Below the pieces are notes generated by a model that saw only the letters and a list, made by a program, of their open reading frames with translations, had not been told where the DNA came from and made no database searches. 64,000 bases of DNA, taken from contig DGOW01000051.1 of NCBI GenBank assembly GCA_002390225.1, forward strand, positions 8,552 through 72,551. The letters are read 5' to 3'. Numbering within the stretch: the first letter of the stretch is position 1; the number at the start of each line of letters is the position of its first letter. Position numbers and translations under genes: made by a program. Source of the stretch: Gemmatimonadales bacterium UBA4456 (GTDB taxonomy: Bacteria; Gemmatimonadota; Gemmatimonadetes; Longimicrobiales; Gaopeijiaceae). Positions 1 to 8,453 of the stretch are shown piece by piece.

Positions 1-824
1 AGGTCGTGCACGATACGGTACGCCAGATTTCGCGCCAGACCATGGCGTTCCGAGACCGCTCGAGCGATCGCTGACGGGCGCTCCCCTGCCTCGAGGCGCT
101 CGGCTGCCTCGGCCCTCGCTTGGACCATGTCGGCCCCAGGCTCGTTAGCCACATCGGCGGGCGCCACCACGACCGTCACCTCCCCACGAGGGGCGTTTTC
201 CCGATAATAGCGAAGCGCCTGGGAGAGGGTTCCGCGCACGAATTCCTCATGGAGCTTCGTGATCTCACGCGCGACACAAACGCGTCGCTCAGGCCCACAA
301 CGCGGCTCCAGATCCTCGAGCAGGCGCACGAGTCTATGTGGGGACTCGAAGAGGACCACCGTCTCTGCGCTGTCAGCGATCCGGGTGAGATCTGCCTCGC
401 GGTCTCGACCCTTGCGTGCAGGAAAGCCCAGGAACGTGAACCGTTCCGCCGGCAGGCCCGAGGCGACAAGAGCGGCAAGGGGCGCACTCGGCCCCGGGAT
501 CGGGGTCACGTCATGCCCGGCCGCGACCACCGCGTCGACCACGCGCGCACCGGGATCAGAGACCAGCGGGGTGCCGGCATCCGTAACCAGCGCTAGGTCC
601 TCCCCACCGCCCAGCCACGCCACGATCTGCTCCGCCCGCGCACGTTCGTTGTGCTCACGCACCGAAACGAGCGTCGCTTCCGAGCCGACGCGGTCTACCA
701 GGATCCGTGAGCGGCGCGTGTCTTCCGCGAGCACGCGGGACACGGACCGGAGTACCTCGGCCGCGCGGGGCGAGAGGTCATCCAGATTCCCGATCGGAGT
801 GCTGACGAGGTAAAGAGTGGCCAC
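1..824 (-). CDS. rsmI: 16S rRNA (cytidine-1402-2'-O)-methyltransferase RsmI, 3' end cut by window edge
   Basis: This is the SAM-dependent enzyme that 2'-O-methylates C1402 in the decoding centre of 16S rRNA. The reading frame starts at a GTG at 822-824 with MATLYLVSTPIGNLDDL, the hallmark N-terminus of the family. EDTRR lies near residue 34 and the SAM-binding TDAGTPLVSDPG near residues 80-91. About 274 codons are visible and no stop is reached, so the C-terminus lies outside the window. An 18-bp tandem duplication covers the start, so the LYLV-coding stretch occurs twice and a TTG at 843-845 is an alternative start. No good Shine-Dalgarno is visible at either start. Confidence 0.93.
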   Translation of the reverse strand, partial: MATLYLVSTPIGNLDDLSPRAAEVLRSVSRVLAEDTRRSRILVDRVGSEATLVSVREHNERARAEQIVAWLGGGEDLALVTDAGTPLVSDPGARVVDAVVAAGHDVTPIPGPSAPLAALVASGLPAERFTFLGFPARKGRDREADLTRIADSAETVVLFESPHRLVRLLEDLEPRCGPERRVCVAREITKLHEEFVRGTLSQALRYYRENAPRGEVTVVVAPADVANEPGADMVQARAEAAERLEAGERPSAIARAVSERHGLARNLAYRIVHD

Positions 825-834
825 GAGGTAAAGA
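805..834. repeat. 12-bp direct repeat across the rsmI start
   Basis: The 12-mer ACGAGGTAAAGA occurs at 805-816 and again at 823-834, with an 18-bp period. Because 18 is a multiple of three, the duplication stays in the rsmI frame and doubles the LYLV-coding segment at the N-terminus. It looks like a replication-slippage duplication. Confidence 0.8.
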
Positions 835-866
835 TAGCGCCGCAACCGGGACATCCAGACGCAAAC

Positions 867-920
867 GGGGTCGGCAGACGAATCCGCCGACCCCGACTCA
901 GGGCGGCCAGGCCGCCCTGG
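867..920 (-). terminator. Two adjacent GC-rich hairpins downstream of trxA
   Basis: Just after the trxA stop, on its downstream side, there are two perfect inverted repeats. Arms at 899-908 and 910-919 form a near-continuous palindrome, and arms at 867-875 and 886-894 form a 9-bp stem with a 10-nt loop. The sequence after the second stem on the minus strand is only modestly T-rich (GTTTGCGT), so this is a terminator-like tandem and not a classical intrinsic terminator. Confidence 0.55.
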
Positions 921-933
921 CATACATCGAGAC

Positions 934-1263
934 CTAGAGGTGCTCGAGCACCTTGTTCTCGTACATCGCCTTCGGTCCGGCACCGACGACCTGATCGATC
1001 AGCTCGCCGTCCCTGAAGAAAAGGACCGCCGGGATCGACCGGACGCCGAAGCGCGCAGACGTCGCGGGGTTATGGTCAACGTTGAGCTTGCCGACCTTGA
1101 GTCCTTTCTCCTGATACTCATTCGCCAGTTCGTCGACCGCCGGGGCGATCATGCGGCATGGGCCACACCACTCGGCCCAGAAGTCCACCATATACAGACC
1201 GCCGCTCTCAACTTCCTCGGTGAAGTTCTGATCCGTGATGTCGTTGATCACATCGCTTGCCAT
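934..1263 (-). CDS. trxA: Thioredoxin
   Basis: This small cytoplasmic protein reduces disulfides in client proteins such as ribonucleotide reductase. The 109-residue product has the usual length and carries the active site W32-C33-G34-P35-C36 and the cis-proline in SIP (P78). The start is an ATG with a strong Shine-Dalgarno AAGGAG at 1270-1275. It is a single-gene unit, divergent from the epimerase gene, with two hairpins behind its stop. The WCGPC motif and full-length fold leave little doubt. Confidence 0.98.
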   Translation of the reverse strand: MASDVINDITDQNFTEEVESGGLYMVDFWAEWCGPCRMIAPAVDELANEYQEKGLKVGKLNVDHNPATSARFGVRSIPAVLFFRDGELIDQVVGAGPKAMYENKVLEHL

Positions 1264-1352
1264 TCAGCTCTCCTTGTAGCGTGTCCGGGCGCGCGGTACG
1301 ATCCCGCTGTCACCCGCTGACCCATTCCGAAACCCGCCGGTCCAGGCCGTTC

Positions 1353-1760
1353 ATGATGTATTCTCCGTCGACGAACCCGATCGATCATGTCGCGATCGCC
1401 GTATACTCTATCGAAGATAGCGCTAGCCACTTCGAACTCCTGTCAGACCAGGTCTGTTCCCCTGCCGAGATACTCGAGTCGCAGGGTGTGCGCGTGGCCT
1501 TCGTCGGCTCAGTCGAACTGCTCGAGCCCCTCTCATCCGATACCACCGTCGGCCGCTTCCTCGAAGCTCGAGGTCAAAGCCTTCATCATATCGCCTATCG
1601 AACGGATGACATTGCCGCGGAACTGTCCAGACTCGCCGCCGAAGGGGTCCAGTTGATCGACAAAAAGCCCCGACCCGGAGCCAATGGCCACCTCGTTGCC
1701 TTTGTGCACCCCAAGAGCACGGGAGGGATCCTCATCGAGCTGGTACAGCACGCCGACTGA
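1353..1760 (+). CDS. mce: Methylmalonyl-CoA epimerase (glyoxalase/VOC fold)
   Basis: It interconverts (R)- and (S)-methylmalonyl-CoA between propionyl-CoA carboxylase and methylmalonyl-CoA mutase. The 135-residue protein opens with IDHVAIAV, where H12 is the first metal ligand. It then has VELLEPL, HHIAYR (His near 79) and a closing ILIEL with E129, the expected VOC metal-ligand layout. I chose the ATG at 1353 because the open frame upstream of it lacks family sequence. An ATG directly after it, at 1356, is equally possible. The mutase and carboxylase genes are not in this window. Confidence 0.9.
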   Translation: MMYSPSTNPIDHVAIAVYSIEDSASHFELLSDQVCSPAEILESQGVRVAFVGSVELLEPLSSDTTVGRFLEARGQSLHHIAYRTDDIAAELSRLAAEGVQLIDKKPRPGANGHLVAFVHPKSTGGILIELVQHAD

Positions 1761-1775
1761 GGCCAGAGTCCCGAA

Positions 1776-2285
1776 TCAGCGGGCGGCCATCACCGCCTGA
1801 AGGTCGACCTGCTCAACCAACCAGCGACCATCCCTAGTCTGAACTGCGACGAACGGGACGCCGCTGGCCGCAGCCCCATCGGCCATCATCAGATCGACCA
1901 TCACACGGATCGCCGGCTCCCTGCGACCCGATACGCGGGACTCGGTCGTGATTCGATAGTCCTGATGCTGCAGAATCGAGGCGATCGCATCCATCCGGAT
2001 CTCGACATTCTGCTTGTCGTTGCAGGATGTACCGCCGAACCAGCTGCCGATCTTCTTGAAGGCGCACCCAAGCGTGCCTCCCGTCTCCATCGCCGCGCCA
2101 TCCGCAGTGCCAAACAGTCGACCCATCGCACGCACATCCCCCTCGTTCGCAGCCGTCAGGAATCGCTCAACAGAAAGCTGTGCCCCGATCTGCCCGCCGG
2201 GAGGGCCCTCCATGACAACCGTCGTGCAGGCCGTCGGCATCGCGAACGCGAGCATGACGAGGGCAAACTTCTTTAGTTCAGTCAT
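1776..2285 (-). CDS. Predicted lipoprotein, function unknown
   Basis: The product is 169 residues. It starts with MTELKKFALVMLAFAMPTAC, a lysine-containing n-region, a hydrophobic core and a lipobox ending at Cys20, so it is probably lipid-anchored. The rest, with SVERFLTAANEGDVRAMGRLFG and a C-terminal RDGRWLVEQVDL, resembles small NTF2-like or DUF4878-type lipoproteins whose single domain follows a serial helix and sheet. That assignment is only by eye. The ATG at 2285 is preferred over upstream in-frame codons because it directly begins the signal peptide. Confidence 0.75.
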   Translation of the reverse strand: MTELKKFALVMLAFAMPTACTTVVMEGPPGGQIGAQLSVERFLTAANEGDVRAMGRLFGTADGAAMETGGTLGCAFKKIGSWFGGTSCNDKQNVEIRMDAIASILQHQDYRITTESRVSGRREPAIRVMVDLMMADGAAASGVPFVAVQTRDGRWLVEQVDLQAVMAAR

Positions 2286-2376
2286 CGGAATCCCCTCAGA
2301 AGTCCGTCGGTGGTTCCGTTCGAATCTCTCCAATTCACCTCCACAGTGAAAGCCTTTTCGTCGACTGGCGGCCTGG

Positions 2377-2622
2377 TCACGCTTCGGCCCCGATCGAGCG
2401 GTCGGCCGGTCCGAGCCGAGCCGGCGGGACTACATAAAACTCGAGTGCCGGGTCATCCACCAAACCGAACTGGGCTACGATGGCTGGGTCGGACTCGCGA
2501 CCGAGCGTGATCTCCTGCTCCTCGCTCACGAGCATGAGCTCCCGCCGACCGGTTGCGGGATTCACTGCACACGCAGCCGTCAGAAGCAAAACCGCAGCTG
2601 TCCCGAGCGTCCGAATACTCAT
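2377..2622 (-). pseudogene. N-terminal remnant of an M48-family (BepA/YfgC-like) lipoprotein metalloprotease
   Basis: The 81-residue product has a lipoprotein signal with Cys18. After it comes AVNPATGRRELMLVSEEQEI, then a stretch containing DPAIVAQFGLVDDPALEFYV, the typical start of periplasmic M48 peptidases that tend outer-membrane proteins. The frame then leaves the family and stops. The HExxH zinc site and more than 200 residues of catalytic domain are missing, and I see no trace of them in the following 600 bp, which belong to another lipoprotein gene. It is either a deletion remnant or, less likely, a short lipoprotein derived from such a peptidase. Confidence 0.65.
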
Positions 2623-2747
2623 CGAAGTCGATTCCTCTTGGTCGTCGGCGCCTGTGAGCCGAACTTCTTCATCGTCCGCCGGACCCCGCCGAGCCCCGCG
2701 GGAGTACTCACCGCATACTTGGCACCCGCTCGCTCCGCTCCTTCGCC

Positions 2748-3065
2748 ATGCTCTCTCGAACCTACCGCATCGCCACCGCCTCAGTCGTCTTCGCGCTCGC
2801 GGCGTGTGGTGGACAGTCGCTACCAGAAACGATCGACCGCGACGTCTTCGTGAACGCGTACGCGGACCTCCGCATCGCGGCGGTCGAAACGGACAGCGGA
2901 CGGATCGCAAACTCCGCCCGGGATTCGATTCTCAATGCGTTTGAGATCACCGAAGCGGACCTCACGGTCTTCGCCGAGGTGCATGCCGAGGAGCTCGAGT
3001 TCATGCGCGACATCTGGAACGACATCGAGCTGCTCATGGACGGGGGCGACGAGGTCCGCAACTGA
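2748..3065 (+). CDS. Small predicted lipoprotein (DUF4296-like)
   Basis: The product is 105 residues. MLSRTYRIATASVVFALAAC gives a signal peptide with lipobox Cys20, so it is probably lipid-anchored. The mature part is helical and acidic and contains RDVFVNAYADLRIAAVETDS. It resembles the short DUF4296 lipoproteins of FCB bacteria in size and in the D-hydrophobic-L pattern, but I cannot confirm the family by eye. It is divergent from the M48 remnant and convergent with the next gene. No function is known. Confidence 0.65.
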   Translation: MLSRTYRIATASVVFALAACGGQSLPETIDRDVFVNAYADLRIAAVETDSGRIANSARDSILNAFEITEADLTVFAEVHAEELEFMRDIWNDIELLMDGGDEVRN

Positions 3066-3073
3066 TCTCGAGG

Positions 3074-3682
3074 CTAGGTATCGATCTTGACCCCGATCGC
3101 GAGCGCGTCGCGATCACCAACCGAGCCCCCAAAACGAACCAGCCAGCCTGACGAAAGCACAACGTCGAGGCCAAAGTCGAACGATCCATTCAGACTTACG
3201 TTGTCATCGATGACGTCTGAGATGTCGAGGGTGATGTGTCCACCACCGTACGGGCTCAGGATCACGTCCCCACCCTGCCCGCTCCAACCGATCACGGCGC
3301 CGAGCGGCAAGGAGACGACGGTGTCCTCCCCCCAGCCGAGTCCGGCACCGGACCACCACATCACGTCGATCGGCGCACCTTCGACTCCTCTTGCCAGGAA
3401 TCCGGAGATATCGACGCCTGCGGCAATCGCTAGATCGTCGCTCGCGTTCTCGTCCGTCACAGACAGCCGGTACCCCATCCCGACGGGGCCGGCTTCGTGA
3501 CGAAACGTCACGAGCCCACCCAGGTCACCCCCGGACGGACTCAGAAGAAAGAAGCTGACCCCGGCGGGTACGACGTGGCTGATCATCGGTGGTGCATCCC
3601 ATGCCGTCTGGGCCGCGGCTGATATCGGCGCGATCGTGGCAGCGACAAGGCCGGCAGTCACGAGGGAAATCGAGAAGCGCAC
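3074..3682 (-). CDS. Predicted secreted beta-barrel-like protein, function unknown
   Basis: The 202-residue product begins with a Sec signal peptide that ends near ISAAAQ (about residue 25). The remainder alternates hydrophobic and small or polar residues with many glycines, for example GGLVTFRHEAGPVGMGYRL and LSSGWLVRFGGSVGDRDALAIGVKI. It ends on an amphipathic strand, as small outer-membrane beta-barrels do. There are no catalytic motifs. It is probably an outer-membrane or periplasmic protein of unknown role. Confidence 0.6.
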   Translation of the reverse strand: MRFSISLVTAGLVAATIAPISAAAQTAWDAPPMISHVVPAGVSFFLLSPSGGDLGGLVTFRHEAGPVGMGYRLSVTDENASDDLAIAAGVDISGFLARGVEGAPIDVMWWSGAGLGWGEDTVVSLPLGAVIGWSGQGGDVILSPYGGGHITLDISDVIDDNVSLNGSFDFGLDVVLSSGWLVRFGGSVGDRDALAIGVKIDT

Positions 3683-3741
3683 TGGAGTCCTCCGAGCAGT
3701 TCGTGTTATGGTGCGTACGTCACACCGACCAGAGGCAGCAA

Positions 3742-4137
3742 ATGTCGTTCCAACGTGTGTTCAGCGGAGCTCGATGGGAAACCGGCATCGGGTATTGCCG
3801 TGCCCTGAGGGCGGACGACCGGATCTTCGTCACGGGTACAGCACCGGTCAACCCGGACGGCAGCGTGCACACGCCAGGGGATGGATACGCTCAGGCGATC
3901 CGGTGCTTCGAGATCATGAAGGCGGCGCTCGACGAACTCGACGCAGACTTCGAGCACATTGTCCGCACGCGAATGTTCGTGACCGACATCTCCCGCTGGA
4001 ACGATTACGGTAAAGCGCACGCTGAAGTCTTCGGGGAGCATCCGCCCACCACCAGCATGGTGGAGGTACGCGCGCTCATTCACCCGGATATGCTAATCGA
4101 GATCGAAGCGGATGCGATCGCGCCGGCTCGGCAATGA
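3742..4137 (+). CDS. RidA/YjgF/UK114-family protein lacking the deaminase arginine
   Basis: The 131-residue protein has the chorismate-mutase-like Rid fold, seen in IFVTGTAPVNPDG, VRTRMFVTDISRWNDYGKAH and the C-terminal IEIEADAIAP. True RidA enzymes hydrolyse reactive 2-aminoacrylate and related imines using the Arg of a PARSxVEV motif (R105 in E. coli). Here the segment reads PTTSMVEV with T104 at that position. It therefore belongs to an Arg-less Rid subgroup and imine deaminase activity is not expected. The ATG at 3742 follows an AGAGG at 3731-3735. It converges on guaA with a hairpin between them. Confidence 0.88.
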   Translation: MSFQRVFSGARWETGIGYCRALRADDRIFVTGTAPVNPDGSVHTPGDGYAQAIRCFEIMKAALDELDADFEHIVRTRMFVTDISRWNDYGKAHAEVFGEHPPTTSMVEVRALIHPDMLIEIEADAIAPARQ

Positions 4138-4153
4138 GCCCGCAACGGTGAGT

Positions 4154-4170
4154 GGAGCCCGGAGGGCTCC
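4154..4170. terminator. GC hairpin between convergent RidA-family gene and guaA
   Basis: GGAGCCC at 4154-4160 pairs with GGGCTCC at 4164-4170 around a 3-nt loop, in the 61-bp gap between two convergent genes. There is no T-run on either side, so it would be a weak bidirectional terminator at most. Confidence 0.4.
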
Positions 4171-4198
4171 CTGAGGCTCGCCACCGGGGTCGGGAAGC

Positions 4199-5752
4199 CT
4201 ACTCCCACTCGATCGTCGCGGGAGGCTTCGAGCTGACGTCATACGTCACTCGGTTCACGCCTTTCACCTCGTTGATGATCCGTGTGGAGATCCGTCCCAG
4301 CACGTCGTGAGGGAACGGGAACCAATCCGCAGTCATGCCATCTCGTGAGGTGACGGCCCGCAGGGCGAGCACGTTCTCGTACGTCCGGGCATCACCCATC
4401 ACGCCGACGGACTGGACAGGGAGCAGTACGGCGAACGCTTGCCAGATCGAGTCGTAGAGCTGTGCCGCCCGGATCTCTTCCAGGTAGATCGCGTCAGCCT
4501 CGCGCAGGACATCCAACCGCTCGCGCGTGATGTCGCCAATGATGCGGATGGCCAGGCCCGGTCCCGGAAAGGGATGCCGGCCCACGAAGTGGTGCGGCAG
4601 GCCGAGTTCACGCCCGACCGCGCGCACCTCGTCCTTGAAGAGCTCACGAAGTGGTTCGACCAGGTCGAAGGGCATGTCCTCGGGAAGACCGCCTACGTTG
4701 TGGTGCGACTTGATCATCACGGATGGTCCACCCGCCGAGACGGACTCGATGACATCCGGATAGAGCGTGCCCTGCACCAGATACTTGGCGCCGGTGCCCT
4801 CTCGTCGGGCAGTCTCGTCGAACACCTCGATGAAACGCTTCCCGATCGCCTTTCGCTTCGCCTCCGGATCGGTCACACCCTCGAGATCCCCGAGGAAGAG
4901 ATCCGCCACGTCTTCCACAATCAGGTTCATGTCGTAGTGCGACCGGAACATCGTCTCGACCTGCTGGCGCTCACCCTTACGCAGTAGGCCGTGGTCGACG
5001 AATATGCAGGTGAGTCGATCACCGATCGCGCGATGCACGAGTAGCGCCGCAACCGAGGAGTCGACGCCACCGGAGAGACCGCATACCGCAGTGCCGTCAC
5101 CGATCTGTTCGCGGATCTTCTCGATTGTGTCCTCGACGAACGCGCCCGGGGTCCACGTCGGAGCGACCCCGGCGACCTCGAACAGAAAGTTCGAGATGAT
5201 GTCGTCGCCGCGGGTCGTGTGCGCGACCTCCGGATGGAACTGCACACCCCAGATCCGGCGTCCATCGACCGCCCGGAACGCAGCCGTCGGAAGCGTTTCC
5301 GTCGACGCGACTCTCTCATAGCCCTCGGGTGGATCATCGACATGATCCCCATGCGAGCACCAGACCGTCGTCTCACTGCCGGAGTCGAAGCCCGCGAACA
5401 ACCCGCCACCTGACTGAACCGTCAGCTCGGCCCGGCCGTACTCGCGATGGCCGTGTGCGACGTCCGCGCCTTCGATCTGGGCAATCAGCTGCATGCCATA
5501 ACAGATGCCCAGTATCGGGAGACCCGACTGCAAGAGCCCAGGATCCGTCTTCGGCACACCCTCGTCGTAGACGGAGTTTGGACCACCCGACAGGATCACG
5601 GCGGAGGGCTTCCACTCGCGAATCCAGTCCAATGAACGCGTGGGAGGGTGGATCTCGCAGTAGACGCTCTCTTCGCGGATGCGGCGGGCGATGAGTTGCG
5701 TGAACTGGGAACCGAAATCGAGGATCAGGACGCGATCGTGCTCGTGACTCAT
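4199..5752 (-). CDS. guaA: GMP synthase (glutamine-hydrolysing)
   Basis: It converts XMP, glutamine and ATP to GMP, the last step of guanine nucleotide synthesis. The 517-residue protein has a class I amidotransferase domain with catalytic C84 (GICYGMQ), H173 and E175 (FHPEV). An ATP-pyrophosphatase domain follows with the P-loop SGGVDSS at 227-233, and then the GMPS dimerisation domain ending in PPATIEWE. It is the last gene of the long ald-to-guaA run and overlaps lysA by 4 bp (ATGA), so it is translationally coupled. Confidence 0.98.
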   Translation of the reverse strand: MSHEHDRVLILDFGSQFTQLIARRIREESVYCEIHPPTRSLDWIREWKPSAVILSGGPNSVYDEGVPKTDPGLLQSGLPILGICYGMQLIAQIEGADVAHGHREYGRAELTVQSGGGLFAGFDSGSETTVWCSHGDHVDDPPEGYERVASTETLPTAAFRAVDGRRIWGVQFHPEVAHTTRGDDIISNFLFEVAGVAPTWTPGAFVEDTIEKIREQIGDGTAVCGLSGGVDSSVAALLVHRAIGDRLTCIFVDHGLLRKGERQQVETMFRSHYDMNLIVEDVADLFLGDLEGVTDPEAKRKAIGKRFIEVFDETARREGTGAKYLVQGTLYPDVIESVSAGGPSVMIKSHHNVGGLPEDMPFDLVEPLRELFKDEVRAVGRELGLPHHFVGRHPFPGPGLAIRIIGDITRERLDVLREADAIYLEEIRAAQLYDSIWQAFAVLLPVQSVGVMGDARTYENVLALRAVTSRDGMTADWFPFPHDVLGRISTRIINEVKGVNRVTYDVSSKPPATIEWE

Positions 5753-7011
5753 ACTTCCCCGCGGATGAGGTCCTGGTAGGTCTCGCGACGCCGTACGACC
5801 CGGACGTCGGCGCCGTCGACCAGCACCTCGGCCGGACGCAGGCGCCCGTTGTAATTCGAAGCCATCGAAAAGCCGTAGGCGCCCGACGTATGCACGGCGA
5901 GCAGCTCCCCTTCCCGTGGCTCCGGGATCGAACGATCAAGCGCGAGGAAGTCTCCTGTCTCGCACACCGGCCCGACAACGTCGACGACGATCGCCTGTCG
6001 TCCATCGATCGGCCCCGCGGGCTCGATCGCATGATAGCCACCGTAGTGGCTTGGACGGATCAACTCACTCATACCACCATCGACAATGACGAACGTCTTA
6101 GGGCCACCGACCTTCACATACTGCACCCGGGTAAGGAAGACCCCGGCCTCGCCCACGAGTGACCTACCCGGCTCAAGCACCAGACGAAGCCCGGCATCGA
6201 CCACGCGAGGCACGATCTCACTCGCAAGCGCTACGATGTCCAGGGCTGGGCCGTGGCCATAGCTGATCCCGAACCCGCCACCGATGTCGAGATACTCAAG
6301 CGGCACACCTTCTGTGCGAAGGTCGGCGACCACAGTAAGCACACGATCAAGAGCTCGCACGTACGGATCTGGATCTACGATCTGCGATCCAATGTGCACG
6401 TCGATACCGATAGGCGAGAGAGCCGGCCGGTCGAGCGCCCAGCGATACAGCGCTCGGGTCTCTTCCCACGGCACGCCGAACTTCGTATCGGAGTGACCAG
6501 TAGCCGTGTACTTGTGAGGCGTGGTCGCGAGCACGTTCGGATTGACGCGAATGCCGAACCGGGCGGTCTCGCCCCTCTCAGAGGCGACCCGCTCAATGCG
6601 CTCCAGTTCAGACCGACTTTCGACGTTGAACGCGTAGATCCGTTCATCGAGCGCGTAGGCGATCTCGTCTTCCGACTTACCTACGCCGGCGAAGACGATC
6701 TTTGAGGGGTCGATCTCGGCGGACCGAGCCCGGAAAAGCTCACCACCGCTCGTGATGTCAGCCCCGCATCCGACTGCCTCGAGTTCACGCAGAAGGGTCA
6801 GATTACCGTTGGCTTTTACGGAGTAGGCGACTAGTGGGTCCGCGCCGGCGAAGGCATCGTCGAAGGCAGCCACGCGGCCGCGAATCCAGGCCAGATCGTA
6901 GACGAACAGGGGCGTTCCAAACTGATCGGCGAGGTCCTCGAGCGGCACCTCCCCGCACAACACGCGCCCATCGACGCGCGGGAACGACCGGGTCAGTACG
7001 CTCGGGCCCAA
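5749..7011 (-). CDS. lysA: Diaminopimelate decarboxylase
   Basis: This PLP enzyme decarboxylates meso-diaminopimelate to L-lysine, so it draws on the same DAP pool as peptidoglycan synthesis. The 420-residue protein has the PLP lysine in YSVKANGN (K67), a glycine-rich GGGFGISYG, and the CETGDFLA and GAYGFSMASNYN motifs of the alanine-racemase-like fold. The start is a TTG at 7009-7011 preceded by a strong GGAGG at 7016-7020, which lies inside the end of proS. It overlaps proS by 19 bp and guaA by 4 bp. Confidence 0.97.
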   Translation of the reverse strand: MGPSVLTRSFPRVDGRVLCGEVPLEDLADQFGTPLFVYDLAWIRGRVAAFDDAFAGADPLVAYSVKANGNLTLLRELEAVGCGADITSGGELFRARSAEIDPSKIVFAGVGKSEDEIAYALDERIYAFNVESRSELERIERVASERGETARFGIRVNPNVLATTPHKYTATGHSDTKFGVPWEETRALYRWALDRPALSPIGIDVHIGSQIVDPDPYVRALDRVLTVVADLRTEGVPLEYLDIGGGFGISYGHGPALDIVALASEIVPRVVDAGLRLVLEPGRSLVGEAGVFLTRVQYVKVGGPKTFVIVDGGMSELIRPSHYGGYHAIEPAGPIDGRQAIVVDVVGPVCETGDFLALDRSIPEPREGELLAVHTSGAYGFSMASNYNGRLRPAEVLVDGADVRVVRRRETYQDLIRGEV

Positions 7012-8453
7012 GCCACCTCCGTCACCGAGTCACCCGAGCCCGACACACACTTCGTCGGCGTATCCGCGGAGCGGAATTCCTCACTCGGCAGACACCGGAT
7101 CGTCGCCTTGGTTCGATTCTTTACGGCATCCTCTACGGCAGCGTCACCGCTCCAACCGGTGAACACGAAGCCGGCCCCGCTATCAAGTGCCTCAGCTAAC
7201 TCATCAATCGTGGTCACACCGCGCACCGTGTTTGCCTCACGACGTGCCTTGGCGGCATTACAAAGCTCGAGCTGGAAGGCTTCGAGAAGGTCCGGCATTT
7301 CTGCAACAGCCTGATCTTCAGGAATGAACGACTTCCGCTTCTCACCCTCGGGCACGACGCGGCGCGCGAGTGCGACCGAGCCCTTCGCCAGATCCTTTGG
7401 TCCGATCTCGACACGGAACGGGACACCCTTCCGCTCCCACTCGTAATACTTGGCGCCCGGCGAGAGATGATCCCGCGCATCAATCTTGACGCGCACGCCG
7501 GCTGCCTTGAGGCGACCGGCGATTTCGTTCGTCTTGTCGAGTACAGCGCCAGGATCATCGCCCTTCAGGATCGGGACGATGACGACCTGCACCGGGGCCA
7601 GCCGAGGCGGCACAACAATCCCGTTATCGTCCCCATGCGTCATGACCAGCCCGCCAATGAGACGGGTCGACACGCCCCACGACGTATTCCAGGCGTACTC
7701 TTCCTGCCCGGCCTCGGACTGGAACTTGAAGTCGAACTGCTTCGCGAAGTTCTGCCCCAGGAAGTGCGACGTCCCGGCCTGCAGGGCTTTGTTGTCCTGC
7801 ATGAGCGCCTCGCAGGAATAACTGCGCACGGCGCCAGCGAACTTCTCAGACTCGGACTTGAGACCGGTGATCGGCGGCATGCCGATCCAGTCCTCCATGA
7901 ACGTCCGATAGAGGCCGAGGATCATCAGCGTTTCTTCCTCAGCCTCCTCGGCGGTCGCGTGAGCTGTGTGGCCCTCCTGCCAGAGGAACTCGGCGGTACG
8001 GAGAAAGAGGCGCGTGCGCATCTCCCACCGCATGACGTTTGCCCACTGATTCATGAGGATCGGGAGGTCCCGATAGCTCTGCACCCACTTGGCGTACATC
8101 GAGTAGATAATCGTCTCGGATGTCGGCCGGATGACGTACGGCTCCTCGAGCTCCTTACCGCCCGCCCGTGTGACAACGGCGAGCTCCGGAGCGAAGCCCG
8201 CGACGTGCTCCTTCTCCTTTTCGATGAAGGACATCGGGATGAGAAGGGGGAAGTATGCATTCTCGTGCCCCGTCTCCTTGAACATGTCGTCCAGGGCCCG
8301 CTGCATGTTCTCCCATATGCCATATCCCCACGGCCGAATCACCATACTGCCACGCACAGGTGAGTAGTCGGCCAGCTCGGCGCGCAGCACCACCTCGTTG
8401 TACCAGTTGGCGAAATCCTCGCCGCGCGGCGTCAGCTTCTTGTCGTCAGCCAT
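6993..8453 (-). CDS. proS: Prolyl-tRNA synthetase, archaeal/eukaryote type
   Basis: It charges tRNA-Pro with proline. At 486 residues it lacks the large insertion editing domain of the E. coli-type enzyme. Class II features are present: VIRPTSETIIYSMYAKWV, a motif 2 region with MRTRLFLRTAEFLWQEGHTAHA, and HGDDNGIVVPPRLAPVQVVIVP leading into the anticodon-binding domain. A family-specific C-terminal zinc-like region ends with KATIRCLPSEE and a Cys, but with few Cys. The ATG at 8453 is preferred over upstream codons because MADDKKLTPRGEDFANWY is the conserved start. It overlaps the genes on both sides. Confidence 0.97.
   Translation of the reverse strand: MADDKKLTPRGEDFANWYNEVVLRAELADYSPVRGSMVIRPWGYGIWENMQRALDDMFKETGHENAYFPLLIPMSFIEKEKEHVAGFAPELAVVTRAGGKELEEPYVIRPTSETIIYSMYAKWVQSYRDLPILMNQWANVMRWEMRTRLFLRTAEFLWQEGHTAHATAEEAEEETLMILGLYRTFMEDWIGMPPITGLKSESEKFAGAVRSYSCEALMQDNKALQAGTSHFLGQNFAKQFDFKFQSEAGQEEYAWNTSWGVSTRLIGGLVMTHGDDNGIVVPPRLAPVQVVIVPILKGDDPGAVLDKTNEIAGRLKAAGVRVKIDARDHLSPGAKYYEWERKGVPFRVEIGPKDLAKGSVALARRVVPEGEKRKSFIPEDQAVAEMPDLLEAFQLELCNAAKARREANTVRGVTTIDELAEALDSGAGFVFTGWSGDAAVEDAVKNRTKATIRCLPSEEFRSADTPTKCVSGSGDSVTEVAWARAY
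7016..7020 (-). promoter_or_regulatory. Ribosome binding site that fixes the TTG start of lysA
   Basis: GGAGG lies four bases upstream of the TTG at 7009-7011 and inside the last codons of proS. No ATG or GTG is better placed, so the rare start codon is supported. Confidence 0.75.
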
